This document shows, one piece after another, positions 23,348 through 37,600 of a stretch of 64,000 nucleotides of DNA; position 1 is the stretch's first letter; each line of letters opens with the position of its first letter. The translations under genes and the position numbers were made by a program. Below the pieces are notes generated by a model. It was not told where the DNA came from, did no database searches, and saw only the letters and a program-made list of their open reading frames with translations. Origin of the DNA: Maea johnstoni (Eukaryota > Annelida > Polychaeta > Spionida > Magelonidae); contig OZ012698.1 in the NCBI GenBank assembly GCA_963942565.1, positions 32,913,531-32,977,530 on the forward strand, in the 5' to 3' direction.

Positions 23348-23520
23348 GATCACTGATACCGACATGCAATGACCTCAGAGCTTTTATTTCTATTGTTCAT
23401 GATTTACTCTTCAAATTATGAGACCTTTATAGTTAGTTTTCAGTCTTTCCTGTTTGGTTCTATTTTATTTTTATACCTAAAATTGTATACCCCTCGCATA
23501 TTTAGTACCGTATGTTGACC

Positions 23521-23870
23521 AATGTTTCTCACTGTGAGAGGGCCTACCCTGATGGCCGTGTGGTCTAAGGTGTCGTCACTGACTGCTTGCTGCCTCACCA
23601 AGAGCATCATCACTGTCTCTCATCGCTGCCTTGGTTTGTATCCCGGCCGGGGCATATGAGATAGTTGCCAATGATTTTGGGTTAGGTGGTAGCTTTTGCC
23701 GATTACTCCCCTTTCCTACACCACTTAAAGCTAGATAGTCATGAATTATCCTAAATATGGCAGAAAAAGTGCCAATAATCAAAATATGGCAGAAAAAGTA
23801 CCAATATTCAAAATATGGTAGAAATACGTCTTTAATCAAAATTCTAAATTCCTGACTCTTATTGGTCTTC
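23521..23870 (+). mobile_element. tRNA-Leu-derived SINE, single-unit copy
   Basis: One head unit (GGCCTACCCTGATGGCCGTG, TGGTCTAAGGTGTCGTCACT) is followed about 80 bp on by a B box (GGTTTGTATCCC), then by TTGCCAATGATTTTGGGTTA, GGTGGTAGCTTTTGCC and a tail with three ATATGGCAGAAAAAGT repeats. It shows what an unexpanded copy looks like and so identifies the source of the two satellite arrays. Confidence 0.85.
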
Positions 23871-24533
<663 letters not shown>

Positions 24534-24607
24534 CCATTGAATAAAAATCTGTTTTCTAATAAGTGTTAGAACCATTTTGATATTGTATGACCCTGAATAG
24601 AATTTTG

Positions 24608-24677
24608 ATTACCTTTTTCTTTTCTTTCAGGTAAGTTTGCTATTCATCACTTTCTTGTCTGGTTCAAGTTGGTAAGT
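24608..24677 (+). promoter_or_regulatory. Candidate recursive splice site with short exon
   Basis: CCTTTTTCTTTTCTTTCAG ends at 24630 and is followed at once by GTAAGTTTG. A strong 3' splice site is fused to a strong 5' splice site, the form of a ratchet point. A second GTAAGT starts at 24672, bounding a 41-bp segment, as in vertebrate recursive exons. No plus-strand transcript is known here, so this could be chance. Confidence 0.3.
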
Positions 24678-25284
24678 CTGTCAACTTTGATTTCTTATAG
24701 GCGAAGGAACGTAAGCGTTCTGGAGTGCCACAAAGAGAAAGCAATAAAACTACATTTTGTTTTATTTTATCTAATATCAGATGTTTAAGAAGTTATGAAC
24801 ACTAATTAAAAACATTTGAAAACTCATTTTCTGTTTTGCAGGAACATATATTATTCCCTTATCTACCGCATTTCGCAATTCAGCTTAATGTGGCCAAACC
24901 AATTTGATTCATTGTCTTACTGATCTTTTGCCTTCTTGAAAAGCGCTAATCTCAAAGAAAAGAAAAGAATTCTTTTTCACTAATTCAGGATCTACAAGAA
25001 TAAAACTAGATCAATATATCTTCCTGAAATTGAAAGTGAAGGTTTTGAATAATTCAATATATATTGCCAACCTTTAAAGAACAAGGCTTACAGTATGGCC
25101 TGAAAAAGTAGGCAATATATCACTTATATTAGGACTCAAATAGGTCAATAGTATATGGTCATGAAATTGAAAGTGAAAAAGAACTTCCCCAATAATTAGT
25201 CATTGTGAATTAAATGGGTAGTTTGTCATTTTAATTGAAAACTTGTGACTCAGCACAAGGAAATATGTAGGAAAAAAAACGAGT
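24678..25284. other. Non-coding stretch
   Basis: AT-rich with no recognised feature. Confidence 0.3.
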
Positions 25285-26651
25285 TGAGAATATTTTGAAT
25301 TAGAAGAAAATCAGCATGCAACATAACTATTTGCCCCGTTGCAAGTCGCAAGTGAATTTGGCAAGAAAACGGAAATCGGGCATGCAGAGCAATACCCTAA
25401 CTTACCCCATTTGGCAAGTAATGTTTTGGGCAGAGTCCTCGCAATGTAATTCACCTTTGTTTAACGGAGTAGCGTGGCAAGTGGAAGTGCCTGCAGGGCA
25501 AGTAAACCTTAGGGGCAGCTTGCCCCACTTGGCAAGTAATGTTTTGGTACCAATGTTGCAACCTGAAAATATTTACATTGAGCACAGAGTATTAATGTAT
25601 AGACTAATGTTGATTGGTGAGCTAGCTTTGCTTTTGAATCCTCGGAATATTGGCTAATTGCTGCATCTACAAAGGAGAATAATTATGCCATAAATTAGTG
25701 CAAGTCACAAAGGGTTTAACCCATTCATGCCTGGAGATCTACTCGACTAGTGGCATCTGGACCTGTAATACATTTGGCAATAACTTCGGAATGAAGCTTT
25801 ATTTGCAAACTGTTTTAAGGAGTATTGTACATACGGTAGGTATATATAGTTTTAATGTACACCTTTCCTTCAAATATTTCCCAACCATTGCTTTTGTTTG
25901 AGAGATATCACCTAAGTTGTAAAGCGGTTGTTGGTTTTACAGGCATGAATGGGTCAAGAGAGTATTTTACTGATTGCTTATTAGCCCTCCTAATGAGGCT
26001 ACTCTGGTCCAACGATCTGAACCCTGTCGTGTTGGTAATCATTTGATAGCTCTCGATGAGTACTTTTAGATGAGTAACAATGTGCCAGGGTTTCGATCAT
26101 TTTTCAGGTTTTGGCATCATTTTATATTGGCCAAATTTGCCACCAGCAGCGTAAGGGTTAGGACTCTGGTATCATATGACCTGCCAACAACAAGTTAGTG
26201 ATTTATAAGGGTAATTATGCCATTCATTGCATGTACATCATGGTCTGAATGTTTAGAATATCAAAATAATACAGAGAATAGTGGAATATATGCAAAAGGC
26301 TTGTTTTTCATAAAATGAATGCAAGAAATCATTGTATTCCTTGGTTAGCCTCAGAAATGGCAAATATGAAGATTTAGTGAAGCCTTTCCATGATAACATA
26401 AGATACTTAGGATCTTTTATAAAATCGATTTATATTATTCAATGGTTGATTTTTTTTCAAATTAAGTTGTTGAGTAATTTTTGATACACTTTTGTTTTCT
26501 ATGCAATGTATTGTCAGAGTAAAGAAGAAATATTTTTTCCAATTCCTATATTCCTATTTCTACAGCCTATCAAATTCGGAGTAGGTCAAAAAAATAGGCA
26601 AAGGATTTATTTTCTGTGCACAAAACTGTATTACACTATGATGTTTCCATG
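25285..26651 (+). repeat. Tandem segmental duplication, unit 1 (about 1.37 kb)
   Basis: Order of shared blocks: ATTTTGAATTAGAAGAAAAT, TTGCCCCGTTGCAAGT, GGCAAGTAATGTTTTGG (twice), a family A MITE, TTTTACTGATTGCTTATTAG, a family B MITE end, GGTATCATATGACCTG, and CTATCAAATTCGGAGTAGG ending TTTCCATGG. Every block recurs in the same order in 26654-27996 with moderate divergence. The frames over the GGCAAGTAATG blocks show no known protein. Confidence 0.85.
25716..25957. mobile_element. piggyBac-like MITE, family A
   Basis: TTAACCCATTCATGCCTG and CAGGCATGAATGGGTCAA are near-perfect inverted ends, with TTAA (left) and TCAA (right) at the boundary. CCC..GGG ends flanked by TTAA are characteristic of piggyBac. 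The 242-bp length with no frame indicates a MITE. It lies inside duplication unit 1 and was present before the duplication. Confidence 0.75.
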
Positions 26652-26653
26652 GT

Positions 26654-27996
26654 GAGTTGAAAATATTTTGAATGAGTAGTAAATCAGCTTGCAACATATA
26701 AACCATTTGCCCCATTGCAAGTTGCAAGTGAATTTGGTAAAAAAAAAAAACGGCAATCGGGCAAGCAGAACAATACCCAAACTTGCCCCGCTCGGCAAGT
26801 AATGTTTTGGGCAGAGTCCTCGCAATGTAATTCACCTTTGTTTAACGGAGTAGCCGGGCAAGTGGAAGTGCCTGCGGGGCAAGTCAACCGTAGGGGCAGC
26901 TTGCCCCACTTGGCAAGTAATGTTTTGGAACCAATGTTGCACCCAGAAAATATTTAGATTGAGCACTGAGTATTAATGTATAGACTAATGTGGATTGGCG
27001 AGCTAGCTTTCCTTTTGAATCCTGGGAATATTGGCTAATTGCTGCATCTACAAAGGAGAATAATGATGCCATAAATTAGTGCAAGTCCTCAAAAAGGGTT
27101 TAACCCATTGATGCCAGGAGATCTACTCCACTAGTGGCATCTGGACCTCTCATACTTTTGAAAGTAACTTTGGAAAGAGGCATTATTTGCAAGCCGTTTA
27201 AAGGAGTATTGTAGATATCGTTTTAATGAACAACTCTTCTTCAAATATTTTCTAACCATTGCTTTTGTTTAAGAGATTATAATACAGTATTTTACTGATT
27301 GCTTATTAGCCCTCCCAATGAGGCTACTCTGGTCCAAAGATTTTTGATGTTGGTATTCAATGGATATCTCTTGATGAGTACTCTCAGATGAGTACCCATA
27401 TGCAAGGGTTTCAGTCTTTTTTCAGGATTGTTGCATCATTTTGGATTGGCCAAATTAACCACCACCAGCATAAGGGGTTAGGAGTGGTATCATATGACCT
27501 GTCAACAACAAGTTGGTGATTTATAATGGTAATTAGGCCATTTATTGCTTGTACATCAAGGTCTGAATGTTTAGAATATCAAAATAATACAGGGAACAAC
27601 GGAATATATGCAGAAGGCTTGTTTTTCATAAAATGAAAGCAAACAATCAATCTTTACCTAGGTTTGCCTCAGATAGACCTGCAAATATAAAGATTAGGAG
27701 AACCATTTTCATGATGAAATACGATAACTGTGATTTTTAACAAGAACTTTTTATCATATTAATAGTTTAATTTTTTTTGATGTTCAGTAGTTGATATTTT
27801 TAGGATTTGGTATTTTTTGATATGCCATTGTTTTCTAAAAAATGTATTAACTATTGTCCAAGTAAAGAAGAAATATTTTGCAATTGCTATATTCCTATTT
27901 CTATAGCCTATCAAATTCAGAGTAGGTCAAAAAATAGGCAAAGGATTTATTTTCTGTGCGTAAAACTGTATTACACTATGATGTTTCCATGGAGAT
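26654..27996 (+). repeat. Tandem segmental duplication, unit 2
   Basis: Matches 25285-26651 block for block. The MITE at its centre has lost its right end. Both units end in CTATCAAATTC.GAGTAGGTC, then TTTCTGTGC and TTTCCATGG, so the junction is clean. Confidence 0.85.
27099..27285. mobile_element. piggyBac-like MITE, family A, truncated copy
   Basis: TTAACCCATTGATGCCAGG starts the copy of the 25716-25957 element in duplication unit 2. The matching right inverted repeat is missing. Confidence 0.65.
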
Positions 27997-28698
27997 AATT
28001 CCGTTACAATATTACAAGTGGGCAACATTAAATGTATCCATTGTGCTGTGGTATTGATTGTGCTGTAGATTGTAGCTCTGCTGCCAGATCCGATGCAGTA
28101 TGAATACTTCCTCCTCTGAGGGCCATTTCTATGCAGATCAGGTTTTGGGAGGGATTTTTATCTGATGTGGCCAATTCACCCATTTCTGTCTGATTCCAGC
28201 ATTTACCACTTGGTAGTCTAATCATAGGCCAGAATTTTTTGATCGCTTTATATTTTACATGAAAACTTTACCAACTCTAAACTATGTCTATCCTGATTTA
28301 GTTCTTAAATTGCTCACCAGTTGGCCCACAGAATTTTTTTTCCAGTTTATTAAGTCTGACTGACCAATGTGACCATCCTTTGTGCCATCTATCATCATCC
28401 ATAGGAACTAACACCTAGACATATGCAAATGATAGAGATCAGAATAAAGAAAAGTGTAATTTAAGGAAATCATAGACTAGGAGCTAGTTTAACTACTAGG
28501 CAGCAGCTATATTAGGATTTCTTTTATTGTGGTATTTCAGCAGTGAAAAGCCTGTCTTTCAGGCCAAAATCAGAATAAAATAGCATCCCTTTTGTATAGA
28601 TGGCACTGTGGTATGCTAAGGTATTATCAAGTTCTGCTGATTGCTAAGTACAGAAAACCTAAACTGAATTTTTCATAAGTGAGACATTATCTGTTCCA
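27997..28698. other. Non-coding stretch before array 2
   Basis: A 65-codon minus-strand frame (28028-28225) includes CIEMALRGGSIHTASDLAAE, faintly like a helix-turn-helix of Tc1-type transposases, but too weak to call. Confidence 0.3.
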
Positions 28699-31600
28699 GG
28701 CCTGCCCTCATAGCTGAGTGATCTAAGGCATTGCCTGTAACTATTTTCTGTCCCTCACCACTGATGTCCTACCCTGATAGCTGAGTGGTCTAAGGCATTT
28801 GCCTGTAACTGCTTGCTGTCCCTCACCACTGATGTCCTACCCCAATAGCTGAGTGATCTAAGGCATTGCCTGTAACTGCTTGCTGTCCCTCACCACTGAT
28901 GTCCTACCCCAATAGCTGAGTGATCTAAGGCATTGCCTGTAACTGCTTGCTGTCCCTCACCACTGATGTCCTACCCCAATAGCTGAGTGATCTAAGGCAT
29001 TGCCTGTAACTGCTTGCTGTCAGCTCACCACTGATGTCCTACCCCAATAGCTGAGTGATCTAAGGCATTGCCTGTAACTGCTTGCTGTCCCTTACCACTG
29101 ATGTCCTACCCCAATAGCTGAGTGATCTAAGGCATTGCCTGTAACTGCTTGCTGTCCCTCACTACTGATGTCCTACCCTGATAGCTGAGTGATCTAAGGC
29201 ATTGCCTGTAACTGCTTGCTGTCCCTCACCACTGATGTCCTACCCTGATAGCTGAGTGATCTAAGGCATTGCCTGTAACTGCTTGCTGTCCCTCACCACT
29301 GATGTCCTACCCCAATAGCTGAGTGATCTAAGGCATTGCCTGTAACTGCTTGCTGTCCCTCACCACTGATGTCCTACCCCGATAGCTGAGTGATCTAAGG
29401 CATTGCCTGTAACTGCTTGCTGTCCCTCACTACTGATGTCCTACCCCAATAGCTGAGTGATCTAAGGCATTTGCCTGTAACTGCTTGCTGTCCCTCACCA
29501 CTGATGTCCTACCCCGATAGCTGAGTGATCTAAGGCATTGCCTGTAACTGCTTGCTGTCCCTCACCACTGATGTCCTACCCCAATAGCTGAGTGATCTAA
29601 GACATTGCCTGTAACTGCTTGCTGTCCCTCACCACTGATGTCCTACCCCAATAGCTGAGTGATCTAAGACATTGCCTGTAACTGCTTGCTGTCCCTCACC
29701 ACTGATGTCCTACCCCAATAGCTGAGTGATCTAAGACATTGCCTGTAACTGCTTGCTGTCCCTCACCACTGATGTCCTACCCCAATAGCTGAGTGATCTA
29801 AGGCATTGCCTGTAACTGCTTGCTGTCCCTCACCACTGATGTCCTACCCCAATAGCTGAGTGATCTAAGGCATTGCCTGTAACTGCTTGCTGTCCCTCAC
29901 CACTGATGTCCTACCCCAATAGCTGAGTGATCTAAGGCATTGCCTGTAACTGCTTGCTGTCCCTCACCACTGATGTCCTACCCCAATAGCTGAGTGATCT
30001 AAGGCATTGCCTGTAACTGCTTGCTGTCAGCTCACCACTGATGTCCTACCCCAATAGCTGAGTGATCTAAGGCATTGCCTGTAACTGCTTGCTGTCCCTT
30101 ACCACTGATGTCCTACCCCAATAGCTGAGTGATCTAAGGCATTGCCTGTAACTGCTTGCTGTCCCTCACCACTGATGTCCTACCCCAATAGCTGAGTGAT
30201 CTAAGGCATTGCCTGTAACTGCTTGCTGTCCCTCACCACTGATGTCCTACCCCAATAGCTGAGTGATCTAAGGCATTGCCTGTAACTGCTTGCTGTCCCT
30301 TACCACTGATGTCCTACCCCGATAGCTGAGTGATCTAAGGCATTTGCCTGTAACTGCTTGCTGTCCCTCACCACTGATGTCCTACCCCAATAGCTGAGTG
30401 ATCTAAGGCATTGCCTGTAACTGCTTGCTGTCCCTCACCACTGATGTCCTACCCCAATAGCTGAGTGATCTAAGGCATTGCCTGTAACTGCTTGCTGTCC
30501 CTTACCACTGATGTCCTACCCCGATAGCTGAGTGATCTAAGGCATTTGCCTGTAACTGCTTGCTGTCCCTCACCACTGATGTCCTACCCCAATAGCTGAG
30601 TGATCTAAGGCATTGCCTGTAACTGCTTGCTGTCCCTCACCACTGATGTCCTACCCCAATAGCTGAGTGATCTAAGGCATTGCCTGTAACTGCTTGCTGT
30701 CCCTCACCACTGATGTCCTAGCTACCCTGATAGCTGAGTGATCTAAGGCATTGCCTGTAACTGCTTGCTGTCCCTCACCACTGATGTCCTACCCCGATAG
30801 CTGAGTGGTCTAAGGCATTGCCTGTAACTGCTTGCTATCCCTCACCACTGATGTCCTACCCCAATAGCTGAGTGATCTAAGGCATTGCCTGTAACTGCTT
30901 GCTGTCCCTTACCACTGATGTCCTACCCCGATAGCTGAGTGGTCTAAGGCATTGCCTGTAACTGCTTGCTGTCCCTCACTACTGATGTCCTACCCTGATA
31001 GCTGAGTGGTCTAAGGCATTGCCTGTAACTGCTTGCTGTCCCTCACCACTGATGTCCTACCCCGATAGCTGAGTGATCTAAGGCATTGCCTGTAACTGCT
31101 TGCTGTCCCTTACCACTGATGTCCTACCCTGATAGCTGAGTGGTCTAAGGCATTGCCTGTAACTGCTTGCTGTCAGCTCACCACTGATGTCCTAACGCAA
31201 TAGCTGAGTGATCTAAGGCATTGCCTGTAACTGCTTGCTGTCCCTCACCACTGATGTCCTACCCCGATAGCTGAGTGGTCTAAGGCATTGCCTGTAACTG
31301 CTTGCTGTCCCTCACCACTGATGTCCTACCCCAATAGCTGAGTGGTCTAAGGCATTGCCTGTAACTGCTTGCTGTCCCTTACCACTGATGTCCTACCCCA
31401 ATAGCTGAGTGATCTAAGGCATTGCCTGTAACTGCTTGCTGTCGCTCACCACTGATGTCCTACCCCGATAGCTGAGTGGTCTAAGGCATTGCCTGTAACT
31501 GCTTGCTGTCCCTCACCACTGATGTCCTACCCCGATAGCTGAGTGATCTAAGGCATTGCCTGTAACTGCTTGCTGTCCCTCACTACTGATGTCCTACCCC

Positions 31601-34600
31601 AATAGCTGAGTGATCTAAGGCATTGCCTGTAACTGCTTGCTGTCCCTCACCACTGATGTCCTACCCCGATAGCTGAGTGGTCTAAGGCATTGCCTGTAAC
31701 TGCTTGCTGTCCCTCACCACTGATGTCCTACCCCGATAGCTGAGTGATCTAAGGCATTGCCTGTAACTGCTTGCTGTCCCTCACTACTGATGTCCTACCC
31801 CAATAGCTGAGTGATCTAAGGCATTGCCTGTAACTGCTTGCTGTCCCTCACCACTGATGTCCTACCCCGATAGCTGAGTGGTCTAAGGCATTGCCTGTAA
31901 CTGCTTGCTGTCCCTCACCACTGATGTCCTACCCCGATAGCTGAGTGATCTAAGGCATTGCCTGTAACTGCTTGCTGTCCCTCACTACTGATGTCCTACC
32001 CCAATAGCTGAGTGATCTAAGGCATTGCCTGTAACTGCTTGCTGTCCCTTACCACTGATGTCCTACCCTGATAGCTGAGTGATCTAAGGCATTGCCTGTA
32101 ACTGCTTGCTGTCCCTCACCACTGATGTCCTACCCAGATAGCTGAGTGGTCTAAGGCATTGCCTGTAACTGCTTGCTGTCCCTTACCACTGATGTCCTAC
32201 CCTGATACCTGAGTGATCTAAGGCATTGCCTGTAACTGCTTGCTGTCCCTTACCACTGATGTCCTACCCCAATAGCTGAGTGATCTAAGGCATTGCCTGT
32301 AACTGCTTGCTGTCCCTCACTACTGATGTCCTACCCTGATAGCTGAGTGATCTAAGGCATTGCCTGTAACTGCTTGCTGTCCCTCACTACTGATGTCCTA
32401 CCCCAATAGCTGAGTGATCTAAGGCATTGCCTGTAACTGCTTGCTGTCCCTTACCACTGATGTCCTACCCTGATAGCTGAGTGATCTAAGGCATTGCCTG
32501 TAACTGCTTGCTGTCCCTCACTACTGATGTCCTACCCCGATAGCTGAGTGGTCTAAGGCATCTGCCTGTAACTGCTTGCTATCCCTCACCACTGATGTCC
32601 TACCCTGATAGCTGAGTGGTCTGAGGCATTGCCTGTAACTGCTTGCTGTCCCTTACCACTGATGTCCTACCCTGATACCTGAGTGGTCTGAGGCATTGCC
32701 TGTAACTGCTTGCTGTCCCTCACTACTGATGTCCTACCCCAATAGCTGAGTGATCTAAGGCATTGCCTGTAACTGCTTGCTGTCCCTTACCACTGATGTC
32801 CTACCCCAATAGCTGAGTGATCTAAGGCATTGCCTGTAACTGCTTGCTGTCCCTCACCACTGATGTCCTACCCCAATAGCTGAGTGATCTAAGGCATTGC
32901 CTGTAACTGCTTGCTGTCCCTCACCACTGATGTCCTACCCTGATAGCTGAGTGATCTAAGGCATTGCCTGTAACTGCTTGCTGTCCCTCACCACTGATGT
33001 CCTACCCCAATAGCTGAGTGATCTAAGGCATTGCCTGTAACTGCTTGCTGTCCCTCACCACTGATGTCCTACCCTGATAGCTGAGTGATCTAAGGCATTG
33101 CCTGTAACTGCTTGCTGTCCCTCACCACTGATGTCCTACCCCAATAGCTGAGTGATCTAAGGCATTGCCTGTAACTGCTTGCTGTCCCTCACCACTGATG
33201 TCCTACCCCAATAGCTGAGTGATCTAAGGCATTGCCTGTAACTGCTTGCTGTCCCTTACCACTGATGTCCTACCCTGATACCTGAGTGGTCTAAGGCATT
33301 GTCTGTAACTGCTTGCTGTCCCTTACCACTGATGTCCTACCCCAATAGCTGAGTGATCTAAGGCATTGCCTGTAACTGCTTGCTGTCCCTCACCACTGAT
33401 GTCCTACCCTGATAGCTGAGTGATCTAAGGCATTGCCTGTAACTGCTTGCTGTCCCTCACCACTGATGTCCTACCCCAATAGCTGAGTGATCTAAGGCAT
33501 TGCCTGTAACTGCTTGCTGTCCCTCACCACTGATGTCCTACCCTGATAGCTGAGTGATCTAAGGCATTGCCTGTAACTGCTTGCTGTCCCTCACCACTGA
33601 TGTCCTACCCCAATAGCTGAGTGATCTAAGGCATTGCCTGTAACTGCTTGCTGTCCCTCACCACTGATGTCCTACCCCAATAGCTGAGTGATCTAAGGCA
33701 TTGCCTGTAACTGCTTGCTGTCCCTTACCACTGATGTCCTACCCTGATACCTGAGTGGTCTAAGGCATTATCTGTAACTGCTTGCTGTCCCTTACCACTG
33801 ATGTCCTACCCCAATAGCTGAGTGATCTAAGGCATTGCCTGTAACTGCTTGCTGTCCCTTACCACTGATGTCCTACCCCGATAGCTGAGTGGTCTAAGGC
33901 ATTGCCTGTAACTGCTTGCTGTCCCTCACCAATGATGTCCTACCCCGATAGCTGAGTGGTCTAAGGTATTCCCTGTAACTGCATGCTGTCCCTTACCACT
34001 GATGTCCTACCCCAATAGCTGAGTGGTCTAAGGCATTGCCTGTAACTGCTTGCTGTCCCTCACCACTGATGTCCTACCCCAATAGCTGAGTGGTCTAAGG
34101 CATTGCCTGTAACTGCTTGCTGTCCCTTACCACTGATGTCCTACCCCGATAACTGAGTGGTCTGAGGCATTGCCTGTAACTGCTTGCTGTCCCTTACCAC
34201 TGATGTCCTACCCTGATAGCTGAGTGATCTAAGGCATTGCCTGTAACTGCTTGCTGTCCCTCACCACTGATGTCCTACCCTGATAGCTGAGTGATCTAAG
34301 GCATTTGCCTGTAACTGCTTGCTGTGTCTCACCACTGATGTCCTACCCCAATAGCTGAGTGATCTAAGGCATTGCCTGTAACTGCTTGCTGTCCCTCACC
34401 ACTGATGTCCTACCCCAATAGCTGAGTGATCTAAGGCATTTGCCTGTAACTGCTTGCTGTGTCTCACCACTGATGTCCTACCCCGATAGCTGAGTGATCT
34501 AAGGCATTGCCTGTAACTGCTTGCTGTGTCTCACCACTGATGTCCTACCCCGATAGCTGAGTGATCTAAGGCATTGCCTGTAACTGCTTGCTGTGTCTCA

Positions 34601-37600
34601 CCACTGATGTCCTACCCCAATAGCTGAGTGATCTAAGGCATTGCCTGTAACTGCTTGCTGTCCCTCACCACTGATGTCCTACCCTGATAGCTGAGTGATC
34701 TAAGGCATTTGCCTGTAACTGCTTGCTGTCCCTCACCACTGATGTCCTACCCCAATAGCTGAGTGATCTAAGGCATTGCCTGTAACTGCTTGCTGTCCCT
34801 CACCACTGATGTCCTAGCTACCCTGATAGCTGAGTGATCTAAGGCATTGCCTGTAACTGCTTGCTGTCCCTCACCACTGATGTCCTACCCTGATAGCTGA
34901 GTGATCTAAGGCATTGCCTGTAACTGCTTGCTGTCCCTCACCACTGATGTCCTACCCCGATAGCTGAGTGATCTAAGGCATTGCCTGTTACTGCTTGCTG
35001 TCCCTTACCACTGATGTCCTACCCTGATAGCTGAGTGGTCTAAGGCATTGCCTGTAACTGCTTGCTGTCAGCTCACCACTGATGTCCTAACGCAATAGCT
35101 GAGTGATCTAAGGCATTGCCTGTAACTGCTTGCTGTCCCTCACCACTGATGTCCTACCCCAATAGCTGAGTGATCTAAGGCATTGCCTGTAACTGCTTGC
35201 TGTCCCTCACCACTGATGTCCTACCCTGATAGCTGAGTGATCTAAGGCATTGCCTGTAACTGCTTGCTGTCCCTTACCACTGATGTCCTACCCTGATAGC
35301 TGAGTGGTCTAAGGCATTGCCTGTAACTGCTTGCTGTCAGCTCACCACTGATGTCCTAACGCAATAGCTGAGTGATCTAAGGCATTGCCTGTAACTGCTT
35401 GCTGTCCCTCACCACTGATGTCCTACCCCAATAGCTGAGTGATCTAAGGCATTGCCTGTAACTGCTTGCTGTCCCTCACCACTGATGTCCTACCCTGATA
35501 GCTGAGTGATCTAAGGCATTGCCTGTAACTGCTTGCTGTCCCTCACCACTGATGTCCTACCCCGATAGCTGAGTGATCTAAGGCATTGCCTGTAACTGCT
35601 TGCTGTCCCTTACCACTGATGTCCTACCCTGATAGCTGAGTGGTCTAAGGCATTGCCTGTAACTGCTTGCTGTCAGCTCACCACTGATGTCCTAACGCAA
35701 TAGCTGAGTGATCTAAGGCATTGCCTGTAACTGCTTGCTGTCCCTCACCACTGATGTCCTACCCCAATAGCTGAGTGGTCTAAGGCATTGCCTGTAACTG
35801 CTTGCTGTCCCTCACCACTGATGTCCTACCCCAATAGCTGAGTGGTCTAAGGCATTGCCTGTAACTGCTTGCTGTCCCTCACCACTGATGTCCTACCCCA
35901 ATAGCTGAGTGATCTAAGGCATTGCCTGTAACTGCTTGCTGTCCCTCACCACTGATGTCCTACCCCAATAGCTGAGTGGTCTAAGGCATTGCCTGTAACT
36001 GCTTGCTGTCAGCTCACCACTGATGTCCTACCCTGATAGCTGAGTGATCTAAGGCATTGCCTGTAACTGCTTGCTGTCCCTTACCACTGATGTCCTACCC
36101 TGATAGCTGAGTGATCTAAGGCATTGCCTGTAACTGCTTGCTGTCCCTCACCACTGATGTCCTACCCTGATAGCTGAGTGATCTAAGGCATTGCCTGTAA
36201 CTGCTTGCTGTCCCTCACTACTGATGTCCTACCCCGATAGCTGAGTGGTCTAAGGCATCTGCCTGTAACTGCTTGCTGTCCCTTACCACTGATGTCCTAC
36301 CCTGATACCTGAGTGGTCTGAGGCATTGCCTGTAACTGCTTGCTGTCCCTTACCACTGATGTCCTACCCCAATAGCTGAGTGATCTAAGGCATTGCCTGT
36401 AACTGCTTGCTGTCCCTCACTACTGATGTCCTACCCTGATAGCTGAGTGATCTAAGGCATTTGCCTGTAACTGCTTGCTGTCCCTTACCACTGATGTCCT
36501 ACCCCAATAGCTGAGTGATCTAAGGCATTGCCTGTAACTGCTTGCTGTCCCTTACCACTGATGTCTTACCCTGATACCTGAGTGGTCTAAGGCATTGCCT
36601 GTAACTGCTTGCTGTCCCTTACCACTGATGTCCTACCCTGATAGCTGAGTGATCTAAGGCATTTGCCTGTAACTGCTTGCTGTCCCTCACCACTGATGTC
36701 CTACCCTGATAGCTGAGTGATCTAAGGCATTGCCTGTAACTGCTTGCTGTCCCTCACCAATGATGTCCTACCCCGATAGCTGAGTGGTCTAAGGTATTCC
36801 CTCTAACTGCATGCTGTCCCTTACCACTGATGTCCTACCCCGATAGCTGAGTGATCTAAGGCATTGCCTGTAACTGCTTGCTGTCCCTCACCACTGATGT
36901 CCTACCCTGATAGCTGAGTGATCTAAGGCATTGCCTGTAACTGCTTGCTGTCCCTTACCACTGATGTCCTACCCCGATAGCTGAGTGGTCTAAGGCATTG
37001 TCTGTAACTGCTTGCTGTCCCTCACCACTGATGTCCTACCCCGATAGCTGAGTGATCTAAGGCATTTGCCTGTAACTGCTTGCTGTCCCTTACCACTGAT
37101 GTCCTACCCCGATAGCTGAGTGATCTAAGGCATTGCCTGTAACTGCTTGCTGTCCCTTACCACTGATGTCCTACCCTGATAGCTGAGTGATCTAAGGCAT
37201 TGCCTGTAACTGCTTGCTGTCCCTTACCACTGATGTCCTACCCCGATAGCTGAGTGATCTAAGGCATTGCCTGTAACTGCTTGCTGTGTCTCACCACTGA
37301 TGTCCTACCCCGATAGCTGAGTGATCTAAGGCATTGCCTGTAACTGCTTGCTGTCCCTCACTACTGATGTCCTACCCTGATAGCTGAGTGATCTAAGGCA
37401 TTGCCTGTAACTGCTTGCTGTCCCTCACTACTGATGTCCTACCCCGATAGCTGAGTGATCTAAGGCATTTGCCTGTAACTGCTTGCTGTCCCTCACTACT
37501 GATGTCCTACCCTGATAGCTGAGTGATCTAAGGCATTGCCTGTAACTGCTTGCTGTCCCTCACTACTGATGTCCTACCCCGATAGCTGAGTGATCTAAGG

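Noticed and set aside
25316-25657. 113-codon frame, with a counterpart at 26715-26957
   Set aside because: It lies over a duplicated GGCAAGTAATG repeat. The frame is not kept open to the same extent in the two copies and shows no family motif.
28028-28225. Fragment of a Tc1-type transposase helix-turn-helix
   Set aside because: The likeness (IEMALRGGSIHTASDLAAEL) is faint and no catalytic region or inverted ends are nearby.
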